From CAZDHT01 sp964505325 (GTDB taxonomy: Bacteria; Planctomycetota; PUPC01): a DNA stretch of 12,478 nt. The stretch is taken from NCBI GenBank assembly GCA_964505325.1, contig CAZDHT010000159.1, positions 1-12,478 on the forward strand. Reading direction: 5' to 3'. The position numbers were made by a program, and so were the translations under genes. Below, piece by piece: positions 1-5,742 of the stretch (position 1 is the first letter of the stretch; each line of letters starts with the position of its first letter). The notes beneath the pieces are model-generated. The model was not told where the DNA came from, searched no databases, and was given only the letters and a program-made list of their open reading frames with translations.

Positions 1-172
1 ATGGGCGCTCTGGCACATTGGACGAAGGACCTAACGTATTGCATGGTCACAAGTTCGACGTTATCTTAGTGCCATTGGGGACTGCCACTCGCTGCCTGCC
101 CGACGCAGGCGGGACTGTCGCCGCTCGTCCGCTTCACTTGGCTGAAGTGCTACGCCAACTGTTGAACTCGGG
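1..172. other. Left-edge stretch downstream of the isomerase operon
   Basis: No gene is convincing here; the open frames lack a start with a ribosome site and resemble no family. The one visible structure is an inverted repeat, GCCTGC (94-99) and GCAGGC (105-110), about 60 nt beyond the isomerase stop. It could fold as a hairpin at the end of the minus-strand operon, but no T-run follows on that strand, so calling it a terminator would be weak. Confidence 0.4.
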
Positions 173-1021
173 TCAGCACACTCCCAGCACTTCGCGGGCG
201 TACGTGACGCTGCGCGCGACGTTGTCCGCCTCGAACGCCAGCAACTCGTCTTCGGCCAGCGACCGCCGATAGGGAGAATGGACCTCCAGCGTGATGTGCG
301 CGTCGTCGCCCTTGGCCCGCCGGAGCATCTTGACGACGCGAGCGAGCGGGAGTTCGCCGTCGCCCAGGGCGCAGAAGTGAAGGCCCGCGCCCGGCGGACC
401 GAAGGCCTTGGCATCGGGGAACCGCTCGGCGGGACACGCGTCCTTCAGGTGCGTGCACACCACCCGGCCCAGGAGCGCCTCGAGCGCTTCGACGGGGTCC
501 TCGCCCACGGCCGCGAAGTTGCCGCTGTCGTAGCAGACGCCCAGGTGCAGCGAGTCCAGCTCCAGGAGAGTCAGCATATCGGGCAGGAACACGTCGCCGT
601 GGTTTTCGACCGCGATGCAGACGTTGTGGCGCTCGGCAAGCTCCACGCTGCGCGCCAAGTCGTCTCGCGCCGCGCGGGCCCGCTCCGCCGTGGCGTTCGG
701 CCCGTCGGCGCAGGAGCCGCCGATGAACGTCCGCAGCACGCGCGACCCGAGCCGTTCTGCTGCGGCCAGCGGTGCGGCGAGCTGCTCGGGCGATGTCCCC
801 CAGGCGCCGAGCTCGACGTACAGCCCGTGCCGCCCGGTGTACTCCGCCAGCCAGTCCACATCGCGGGACAGATCCACGTGGGCGGGATCGATGTGCAGGC
901 CGTCGGCACCCAACGCCCGGCTGGTTTCGCAGTACCAGCGCAGGTCACGCGGCCGGGTCGGCCGAAACCAGTGCTTGCCGAGGTGCAGGTGATGGCTGAA
1001 CGAATCGATGGCGAGCTTCAC
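173..1021 (-). CDS. Sugar phosphate isomerase/epimerase (xylose-isomerase-like TIM barrel)
   Basis: A 282-residue protein of the AP-endonuclease-2/xylose-isomerase-like TIM-barrel family, which uses a divalent metal to isomerise or epimerise sugars, keto-polyols or related substrates in the cytoplasm. The expected metal ligands are visible: Glu139 in AVENHGD, Asp165 in CYDSGN, His191 in THLKD and Glu246 in LEVH. Length is normal for the family. The start is GTG, and its GTGA overlaps the stop of the upstream dehydrogenase by 4 nt, so the two are translationally coupled and probably act in one pathway. Pairing of such an isomerase with an MDR dehydrogenase is common in sugar or polyol (for example inositol-like) breakdown. 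The actual substrate cannot be read from sequence. The family is secure; the reaction is unknown. Confidence 0.88.
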   Translation of the reverse strand: MKLAIDSFSHHLHLGKHWFRPTRPRDLRWYCETSRALGADGLHIDPAHVDLSRDVDWLAEYTGRHGLYVELGAWGTSPEQLAAPLAAAERLGSRVLRTFIGGSCADGPNATAERARAARDDLARSVELAERHNVCIAVENHGDVFLPDMLTLLELDSLHLGVCYDSGNFAAVGEDPVEALEALLGRVVCTHLKDACPAERFPDAKAFGPPGAGLHFCALGDGELPLARVVKMLRRAKGDDAHITLEVHSPYRRSLAEDELLAFEADNVARSVTYAREVLGVC

Positions 1022-2004
1022 GACGCGTCCCAGTCGATCAGGGCCTTGACGATCTCACCGCGTTCGATCGCCCGGATCGCGTACAGGTACTCCTCGGGGT
1101 CCGGGGCGATGCGGCACGAGACCATTGGCTCCGGATCGATCAGCCGGCGGTTGTACAGGTCCGCCACCGCCCGGAGCTCGGAACTGGCCAGGACGCCGGG
1201 GTTATAGATCGTCGTGCCGCGCGCGAACCACCGCGCCTGATTCACGAGGTAAGGCTCGGGGCAGTGGCTGACGTTGATGATCGCCCGCCGTGCCAGCGCG
1301 TTCGCCAACAGGTGCCCGTTTGGATGCCCGGAGCATTCGACCGCGATATCGAAGCCGGCGAGCGACCTGGCGAGGTTTTCGGGCTCAACGCCGTCGGGCA
1401 CCTCCACCGTGTCGGTCGCCCCGAGTTGGGCGGCCAGACCGAGCTTGTCCGCGCGAACGTCGAGCGCCGTGACGCGGCCGACCGGCCACAACCGGAGGAT
1501 CTGGATGCTGCACAGGCCGATCGCCCCGGCACCGATCACCGCGACGCTGGCGTGGTCGAAGCCGCCCGGTTCCTGCCAGCCGACGCGGAGGCAGTGGTAC
1601 GCGCAGCCGAACATCTCGAGGCAGCTCGCCGCTCTCGGGTCGTGGCCGTCGGGCCGGATCACCGCGAGGGTATCGGCCCGCTTCACCACGTGCGACCGAT
1701 GCGTCGGGTCGCCGCCGTGGCCCGTCATCGCCACGATGTCACCCACCGCGACGTCCGTGACACCGTCGCCGACGTCCGCGACCTCGCCGACCCCCTCGTG
1801 CCCGGGCTCGCCGGGCTCCATCGGATACCGCGAGCCGTATCCCCCGGGCTGGCCGCCACGGTAACTCCGAAGCTCGGGATGATTGCACAGCGAGCTGGCG
1901 AGCATACGCACCGCCGCCTGCCCCGGCCCCGGCGGCGGAACTTCGATCCGGACCAACTCCACCCGCCCCGGTTCGACAAACTGGGTCGCTTTCGCCTTGG
2001 GCAT
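1018..2004 (-). CDS. Zinc-type alcohol/polyol dehydrogenase (MDR superfamily)
   Basis: A 328-residue medium-chain dehydrogenase/reductase that should oxidise an alcohol or sugar alcohol with NAD(P). Visible features: catalytic-zinc candidates Cys40 (SSLCNHPE) and His69-Glu70 (PGHEGVGEV); the Rossmann motif G158-A-G160-A-I-G163; and Asp182 at the end of the second Rossmann strand (ALDVR), which usually favours NAD over NADP. The four-cysteine structural-zinc lobe of classical ADH is absent; that position holds a short segment (GHGGDPTHRSH). An in-frame ATG at 2016 would add four residues, but it lies inside the -10 box of the best promoter, so I chose ATG 2004. It heads the operon with the overlapping isomerase gene. 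Substrate unknown; family assignment firm. Confidence 0.87.
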   Translation of the reverse strand: MPKAKATQFVEPGRVELVRIEVPPPGPGQAAVRMLASSLCNHPELRSYRGGQPGGYGSRYPMEPGEPGHEGVGEVADVGDGVTDVAVGDIVAMTGHGGDPTHRSHVVKRADTLAVIRPDGHDPRAASCLEMFGCAYHCLRVGWQEPGGFDHASVAVIGAGAIGLCSIQILRLWPVGRVTALDVRADKLGLAAQLGATDTVEVPDGVEPENLARSLAGFDIAVECSGHPNGHLLANALARRAIINVSHCPEPYLVNQARWFARGTTIYNPGVLASSELRAVADLYNRRLIDPEPMVSCRIAPDPEEYLYAIRAIERGEIVKALIDWDAS

Positions 2005-2039
2005 AGGCCAAATCATAGTGCCGGGCGGGGCGCTGTCAA
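2004..2039 (-). promoter_or_regulatory. Housekeeping promoter of the dehydrogenase-isomerase operon, apparently leaderless
   Basis: On the minus strand a perfect -35 box TTGACA (2034-2039) is separated by 16 bp from a -10 box TATGAT (2012-2017). Seven bases after the -10 box comes position 2005-2004, exactly where the ATG of the dehydrogenase begins. There is therefore no room for a Shine-Dalgarno site, and the mRNA would be leaderless or nearly so. The flanking repeat of the adjacent insertion element starts only 3 bp upstream of the -35 box. Confidence 0.7.
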
Positions 2040-2042
2040 GTG

Positions 2043-2052
2043 AGGCGATGGC
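2043..2052 (+). repeat. Left copy of 10-bp flanking direct repeat (putative target-site duplication)
   Basis: AGGCGATGGC occurs here and again at 2354-2363, each copy abutting (within 1 bp) a terminal inverted repeat of the element between them. This is the arrangement left by a transposase that makes staggered cuts. The exact duplication length is 9 or 10 bp, depending on whether the last C belongs to the element. Confidence 0.7.
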
Positions 2053-2096
2053 TGAGTCATTCCAGTTTTAGCTGGGCGGCGAGGAGCGACAGCTCC

Positions 2097-2278
2097 GAGA
2101 ATAGGCCCCGCCTTCAGGCGGGGTCGTACCGGCCGGGCCCTGTCTTTGGGCTGAAGCCCCGTTCACGGGGCTTTTCACAGGGCTTCAGCCGATCCTCGGG
2201 AAGCCCCGTGAACGGGGCTGGGCCTGGAAGGAGGGCGGGACGCCAACCGACCCCCGCTGAAGCGGGGGCCTATTCTCG
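2097..2278. repeat. Outer internal inverted repeat of the element
   Basis: GAGAATAGGCCCC (2097-2109) is matched in reverse complement by GGGGCCTATTCTC (2266-2278), and the match extends through the neighbouring GC-rich hairpins at 2106-2123 and 2251-2268. The two sides are thus diverged inverted copies of one unit. Between them, AGCCCCGTTCACGGGGCT (2155-2172) has its exact reverse complement at 2202-2219, adding another mirrored pair. Confidence 0.75.
2149..2190. repeat. Nested hairpin in the element
   Basis: GGCTGAAGCCC (2149-2159) pairs with GGGCTTCAGCC (2180-2190). An alternative inner hairpin, GCCCC (2156-2160) with GGGGC (2167-2171), competes with it. The two folds are mutually exclusive over part of the left arm. 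Confidence 0.7.
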
Positions 2279-2300
2279 CCCGCCTGCGGCGGGCTCGGAA

Positions 2301-2318
2301 AGCAGCGTAAACGCTGCT
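2301..2318. repeat. Right-end hairpin in the element
   Basis: AGCAGCGT (2301-2308) and ACGCTGCT (2311-2318) form a perfect 8-bp inverted repeat around AA, close to the right terminal inverted repeat. A hairpin of similar placement but different sequence, GGAGC/GCTCC (2083-2096), lies near the left end. Confidence 0.65.
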
Positions 2319-2353
2319 TAGCCAAAAGCCTACGAAAACCGGGAATGACTCAC

Positions 2354-2363
2354 AGGCGATGGC
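2354..2363 (+). repeat. Right copy of 10-bp flanking direct repeat (putative target-site duplication)
   Basis: Second copy of AGGCGATGGC, one base beyond the right terminal inverted repeat. Joining the two flanks through one copy restores a simple intergenic sequence between the stop of the downstream-oriented gene at 2386 and the dehydrogenase promoter. Confidence 0.7.
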
Positions 2364-2385
2364 GATACTGTCGCGGGGTGGCGGG

Positions 2386-3285
2386 TCAGTAGGTGATGCC
2401 GATGCGAGCCAGGCGGGGGCCGGGCATGGGCAGGGTCAGCTCGATGGTCTCCTTCTCCCGCAGTCCGGAGATCCTGTGAACGGAGGAGTCCACAAACTCG
2501 TCCTTGTGATCGAAGTATTCGCACCGGACGTAGCCGCGCGCCAGTGCTTCGACGGTCAACCGCGCCGAGACAGATTGCCCCGCTCGGGCGAGCAGTTTCT
2601 CGAGGTCCGACTCGTTCAGCGGGAACGCCCGGGTGCGCTTGAGGGTGACGACCACCACCCGCTTCCAGCCGGAGGCCGCCTTCTTCTCCACGGTGAAGTA
2701 GTCCTTGAAGCTCCCCGTCTCTACCTTCAACGCGTCCACGCTGGACGGTACGATCCTGCCAACGGTGTAGTCGTAGACCCTTCCGTACGGGATGAAGAGC
2801 GAAGAAACGCCCAGAATGACCGTGGCGACCACGACGCCGATGGCCGCTCGGCGGACTTTCTCGCGGCGCGTGAGCTGGCGGGGTGGAGGCGTGGTCTCCG
2901 CTTCGAGCGTTCTCTCGCTCGTCTGAATCGTTCCGTCCGGGCCCACAGCATAGATGGTCTGTACCTCGGAGCCGGGAAGGTACTCGGTGCTGCGGATGGT
3001 CGAGAAGATACGCTGCCCCTTCTGCGCCGGAACGGCCTTCACGAGCTGGCCCAGCGCGTCGGCGATTCTCTCCTCCGGGCGCGGCCCCAGGTCCTCCGAC
3101 CGGATCGGCTTGTCGTCGGCGAGAATGCTGAACGAGTTGCCGTCGATCTCCAGGTTGAAGCTCAGCTTCAACGACTCGGCGAAGTCGAGCCACTCTCGCA
3201 GGATGTCCTCGGCCCCCGGGTCGTCGGGGAGCTTGCCTTCAATCAAGCCGTCAAGAACCAGGGTGCCCTCGGTCTTCTCGCTCAT
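2386..3285 (-). CDS. Single-pass membrane protein of unknown function
   Basis: A 299-residue protein I do not recognise. Residues 1-140 are hydrophilic and probably cytoplasmic. They end in a proline-rich linker (132-136) and a basic patch, LTRREKVRR (138-146), directly before one hydrophobic segment at about 147-166. The positive-inside rule gives N-in, C-out, so the C-terminal region (about 170-299) would be outside the cytoplasmic membrane. It has an alternating hydrophobic pattern suggesting beta strands (WKRVVVVTLKRTRAFPL at 207-223; ETIELTLPMPGPRLARIGIT at the end). A good ribosome site (GAGGTGGG) precedes the ATG, and that ATG overlaps the stop of the upstream GYF_2 gene by 4 nt, so the two are coupled and may form one membrane complex. 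No catalytic motif is seen. Confidence 0.8.
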   Translation of the reverse strand: MSEKTEGTLVLDGLIEGKLPDDPGAEDILREWLDFAESLKLSFNLEIDGNSFSILADDKPIRSEDLGPRPEERIADALGQLVKAVPAQKGQRIFSTIRSTEYLPGSEVQTIYAVGPDGTIQTSERTLEAETTPPPRQLTRREKVRRAAIGVVVATVILGVSSLFIPYGRVYDYTVGRIVPSSVDALKVETGSFKDYFTVEKKAASGWKRVVVVTLKRTRAFPLNESDLEKLLARAGQSVSARLTVEALARGYVRCEYFDHKDEFVDSSVHRISGLREKETIELTLPMPGPRLARIGITY

Positions 3286-3857
3286 AGACCCACCTCGGCG
3301 CGGAACGTCTCAATCCGGTTCGCGGGGGTCCATTCCGCCAGTCCCTCCGTCCACAGCAGCGTGGTCGGACCAATAGCCCCCGAGCGCAGCATGTCCGCGA
3401 CGACCGTCTGCGGCACAGGGCCCTTGGCGTCGCCGCTGACTTCATAGTACCAAAGCGCTGCGGGTGGATTCGGCGCGGGCGGCGCCCGGCCGCCGGTCAG
3501 GTAGGGCGACGCGGGCTCGGCGCCGGGCAGGGCCGCCTGCGGCGATCGCGAGTCGATCCCGAGCGCCTGGTCATGGGTGTCGAGCCGCGCCGCGGAATAC
3601 TTGCGGAACGCCTCGCTCTTGAGCCGTTCCTGTCTCAACTGCTCGCGCAGCCGGCGCCGCTCGCGCTCGGTCCGCAGTTGGTGTGCGTGTTGCTGTTTCA
3701 GGTTGGGCAGGCACGCCACGATGATGATGCCGATGACGTCAATCAGGAAGCCGCCGAAGAACCACGCGACGGTGTTTCGGCCTTTCTTCGAAGCGATGAG
3801 GGCGGCAATCGCGCCGAAGAACACCCGAACGAGGATGACGATGATCAGCAGTTCCAT
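3282..3857 (-). CDS. GYF_2 (DUF4339) domain membrane protein
   Basis: A 191-residue protein. Two hydrophobic segments (about 2-21 and 31-50) are joined by a short basic loop (SKKGRN). A highly charged Arg/Glu/Gln helix follows (about 54-85, likely coiled coil), then a Pro/Ala-rich linker (105-134) and a C-terminal GYF_2 domain (about 136-185). That domain shows the expected pattern: WYY, then GP (146-147), MLRSGAIGP, TTLLWTEG and W176. GYF_2 domains are presumed protein- or peptide-binding modules. The first 50 residues resemble small phage-shock/PLDc_N-like double-helix membrane anchors, but that is only a resemblance. The start ATG has its own strong promoter just upstream, and the gene heads the pair with the downstream membrane protein. 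Function unknown. Confidence 0.85.
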   Translation of the reverse strand: MELLIIVILVRVFFGAIAALIASKKGRNTVAWFFGGFLIDVIGIIIVACLPNLKQQHAHQLRTERERRRLREQLRQERLKSEAFRKYSAARLDTHDQALGIDSRSPQAALPGAEPASPYLTGGRAPPAPNPPAALWYYEVSGDAKGPVPQTVVADMLRSGAIGPTTLLWTEGLAEWTPANRIETFRAEVGL

Positions 3858-3880
3858 AGCGCATCCCCCGATCCGCCTCC

Positions 3881-3909
3881 AATATAGTACGGCCGGACCG
3901 AAATTGCAA
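3881..3909 (-). promoter_or_regulatory. Promoter of the GYF_2 operon
   Basis: On the minus strand TTGCAA (3904-3909) lies 17 bp from TATATT (3881-3886). Transcription would start near 3874, giving a 5' leader of about 16 nt that contains a purine-rich GGGGGA close to the ATG at 3857. Confidence 0.65.
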
Positions 3910-3938
3910 CGGGCGAATGTTTCCGCGAATGCGCCGCG

Positions 3939-4763
3939 TCAGCGCCAGAAGAACTCGAGCACCACGAAGTTGTGGAGGAAGTGGATCAGCATCGAAGGAT
4001 AGAGACTCCCGGTCTTCCACTTCGTCCAGCCCAGGAGCATGCCTACGGCGAACAGGTAGGGCGCGCTGACGGCGGAGAAGTGCAGCAGCGTGAAGAGGGC
4101 CGACGCCAGCATCAGCGCGGTGGCCGGGCGGACGGCGATGTGGAGCCAATGCTGCACCAATCCGCGGAACGCGATCTCTTCGATCACCGCGGGGAGCACA
4201 CAGATCAGCACGATGAGAGCCGGCTTTCCCAGGCCGGATTCCAGCAGTCGCTCGGCGAGCGGGGTCCTCTCCCGGCCCAGCGCCCGCAGTATCCAGCCGT
4301 GGTAGTAGTAGTTGACCGCCAGCAGCGGACCCAGCGCCAGCAGCCCGGCCAGCGCCGCCGGGCGCAAGAAGCCGATCCGCTTGAACTGCACCGCCAGCGA
4401 CGGCCAGTACATCGCCGCAAAGACGCACGTCGTCACCAACAGCGCAGCGGACTGGACAAGTAGGGCGGCGGCAGGCGCATCGCCCTGGAAAAGCAGAAAA
4501 CAAACGACGGCTGTTCCCAACACGACCGCGAAATAGGTCCAGAACAGGGGCGCCACGTGTGGGGCCTTCTTGGCGATCAGGACGCCCTCGGTCAGCAGCT
4601 CCGGGCGCACCGGCGGCAGCACATGCTCCACATCCTTGTACGGTGTGGCGCAGGTGGAGCAGAAGTAATAGCCGGGGTCGAGCGGCGCGCCGCAATAGGC
4701 GCAGCGATCGCGCCCGTTGCGGCGATCCGGGAGATTGTCGGTGGGACAGGCCGGCTCGCTCAT
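3939..4763 (-). CDS. CPBP-family intramembrane metalloprotease with N-terminal zinc ribbon
   Basis: A 274-residue polytopic membrane protein of the CPBP (CAAX protease/bacteriocin-processing, Abi) family. The three family motifs are present: EE-x3-R at Glu195, Glu196 and Arg200 (VIEEIAFRG); F-x3-H ending at His228 (FTLLHFS); and H-x3-N at His261-Asn265 (HFLHN). In characterised relatives these residues form the intramembrane active site that cleaves prenylated or other membrane-bound peptides. Residues 21-38 form a zinc ribbon (Cys21, Cys24, Cys35, Cys38) in front of the first hydrophobic stretch at about 72-92. The frame is open up to 4892, but ATG 4763 has a GAGGTG ribosome site 4 nt ahead, and the likely transcription start is downstream of 4892, so 4763 is preferred. 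Transcribed alone. Substrate unknown. Confidence 0.88.
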   Translation of the reverse strand: MSEPACPTDNLPDRRNGRDRCAYCGAPLDPGYYFCSTCATPYKDVEHVLPPVRPELLTEGVLIAKKAPHVAPLFWTYFAVVLGTAVVCFLLFQGDAPAAALLVQSAALLVTTCVFAAMYWPSLAVQFKRIGFLRPAALAGLLALGPLLAVNYYYHGWILRALGRERTPLAERLLESGLGKPALIVLICVLPAVIEEIAFRGLVQHWLHIAVRPATALMLASALFTLLHFSAVSAPYLFAVGMLLGWTKWKTGSLYPSMLIHFLHNFVVLEFFWR

Positions 4764-4816
4764 CGTCACCTCGGGCGATCGTGGCCCAGGCGGAACGGCA
4801 TCCTCACGAATGCGCG

Positions 4817-4845
4817 AGTATAGCACATCAAAGCCCGTGAAATAA
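4817..4845 (-). promoter_or_regulatory. Extended -10 promoter of the CPBP protease gene
   Basis: On the minus strand TATACT (4817-4822) is preceded by the extended -10 dinucleotide (TGC directly before it) and, 17 bp upstream, by a weak -35 TTATTT (4840-4845). Transcription would begin near 4810, so an upstream in-frame start at 4892 would not be on the message. Confidence 0.55.
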
Positions 4846-5270
4846 GGACGTTCAGACTCCATGTCCGGCCGGATGCAGCCGAGGCTCGTCAAATCGCCCG
4901 GGGCGGGTTCCCGCAGTCTGTGATCATACCCTCGCGCTTCGCGACGAGACGGTTGCGTTCCCAGGCGAGATGTCGAGGGAGTCGATCCAGTAGAAGGCCT
5001 GGACGCCGATTCTCAGCCGATTCACAAAGCCCCGCGACATGCTGATTCACGTCGGGGCGGTTCGCGACCCGCCACTACAGCGGAAAGGACAACTGACACC
5101 GGCGGAAAAGCTCACCCGCCGCAGCTTCAGGGAAGGCGGAACCAGGGATGTGGCCACTCCCGTGTCGGGCGGGATGTGACGCGTGGTTGTTCGACCGCCA
5201 AGCGAGTCGGCTCACGGCGCGAGCACACGGGCGCGGTTGCAGTACGCAGCGCGGCGGGAGACACGCAAAC

Positions 5271-5297
5271 GTGTTCGTCTGCACGTGCACGCGAACA
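5271..5297. repeat. First copy of a 27-bp palindromic repeat
   Basis: This 27-bp stretch matches 5362-5388 at 25 of 27 positions in direct orientation. It is itself an imperfect palindrome around the core TGCACGTGCA. The arms read TGTTCG on the left and CGAACA on the right. Confidence 0.75.
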
Positions 5298-5356
5298 TGT
5301 GCGCTTCGTCGGCGTGCACCCGACCACAGGCATCGGTGCTATGTAGTATCGTATGC

Positions 5357-5394
5357 GCAGGGTGTTCGCCTGCACGTGCAGGCGAACACCCTGC
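5357..5394. repeat. Perfect 38-bp palindrome
   Basis: The 19 bases 5357-5375 are the exact reverse complement of 5376-5394, with no spacer; the centre is CAC|GTG. The inner 27 bp (5362-5388) is the second copy of the repeat at 5271-5297, with centres 91 bp apart. This could be a cruciform-forming repeat of a REP-like family or a tandem operator for a dimeric regulator. The sequence does not decide which. Confidence 0.8.
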
Positions 5395-5645
5395 TCCGTT
5401 GCCACAAGGCCGCGCCCAACCGGCTGTCGTTGCGAGGCGCGGCGCTGCGGGATCCCATAGCACGGCAACGTCTCCCCGCAGGCCGTTCCTTCTGGTCGAA
5501 AAATCCGCGCGTGGGCTCCCGATTTGCCGCCGTCGCCCCGCTCCGCAAACCGACTGCGGGGAAGACGCTTTTCCCTTGCGCAACATCCCCCTATCGCTGA
5601 AGCCCTTCCGCACAGAGGAACCGCCTCGGTTCGCGGCGAGGCGGG

Positions 5646-5673
5646 TTGAGTCGGCCGCAGATGCTGGTACAAT
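5646..5673 (+). promoter_or_regulatory. Promoter of the anchored beta-sandwich protein gene
   Basis: TTGAGT (5646-5651) and TACAAT (5668-5673) are separated by 16 bp, with an extended -10 TGG directly before the hexamer. Transcription would start near 5680, about 60 nt before the chosen ATG at 5743. Confidence 0.6.
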
Positions 5674-5742
5674 GGTCTGAAGTGGTGTGCGCCGACGAAC
5701 TCGATGCCGGCGGTTGGAGAGTGTGAACCCCCGGAGCCCCTC

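Larger units (their letters stand above)
2053..2353. mobile_element. MITE-like non-autonomous element with hairpin array
   Basis: About 301 bp with no convincing gene. It is bounded by perfect 11-bp terminal inverted repeats, TGAGTCATTCC (2053-2063) and GGAATGACTCA (2342-2352). The similarity continues inward imperfectly with GTTTT on both arms. A 10-bp direct repeat flanks the whole. Inside are nested palindromes: an outer pair with arms around 2097-2109 and 2265-2278, and local hairpins at 2083-2096, 2106-2123, 2149-2190, 2251-2268, 2278-2294 and 2301-2318. No transposase is encoded, so it would be mobilised in trans. The duplication argues for a DDE-type transposase rather than a RAYT/IS200 enzyme, which does not duplicate its target, although the hairpin-rich interior resembles REP/BIME arrays. 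Confidence 0.68.
4846..5645. other. Divergent intergenic region without a supported gene
   Basis: About 800 bp between the protease promoter and the promoter of the large anchored protein. Several frames stay open because of the GC content, but none has a ribosome site, a family resemblance or a sensible composition. It holds the palindrome pair at 5271-5394; a loosely spaced inverted repeat, CGTCTCCCCGCA (5469-5480) with TGCGGGGAAGACG (5555-5567), which match with one inserted base; and a hairpin CCGCCTCG/CGAGGCGG (5621-5644) just before the plus-strand promoter. Confidence 0.6.

Noticed and set aside
278..1207. Long plus-strand frame opposite the isomerase
   Set aside because: Shadow of a GC-rich gene. 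The minus-strand frame has complete family motifs and metal ligands; this one resembles nothing.
1264..2043. Plus-strand frame opposite the dehydrogenase
   Set aside because: Antisense shadow of a well-supported MDR gene, with low-complexity Arg/Pro composition.
2053..2353. Plain REP/BIME array of the RAYT type
   Set aside because: The flanking 10-bp duplication and terminal inverted repeats point to transposition by a staggered-cut enzyme. REP-like interior retained as a possibility only.
2359..3447. Plus-strand 362-codon frame opposite the membrane-protein pair
   Set aside because: It spans parts of two opposite genes that have a shared overlap, ribosome sites and a promoter; no family resemblance.
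3739..4695. Second minus-strand frame overlapping the CPBP gene
   Set aside because: Out-of-frame shadow rich in Arg, Ala and Pro. The CPBP frame has all catalytic motifs.
4764..4892. Longer N-terminus of the CPBP protein from a start at 4892
   Set aside because: No ribosome site, and it lies upstream of the probable transcription start. ATG 4763 has a clear GAGGTG.
5271..5394. CRISPR mini-array
   Set aside because: Only two copies, themselves palindromic, with a 64-bp spacer and no cas genes. It does not fit CRISPR repeat-spacer geometry.
5271..5394. LexA/SOS box pair
   Set aside because: GTTC and GAAC halves occur, but the spacing between them is much longer than a known LexA box and no SOS gene is nearby.
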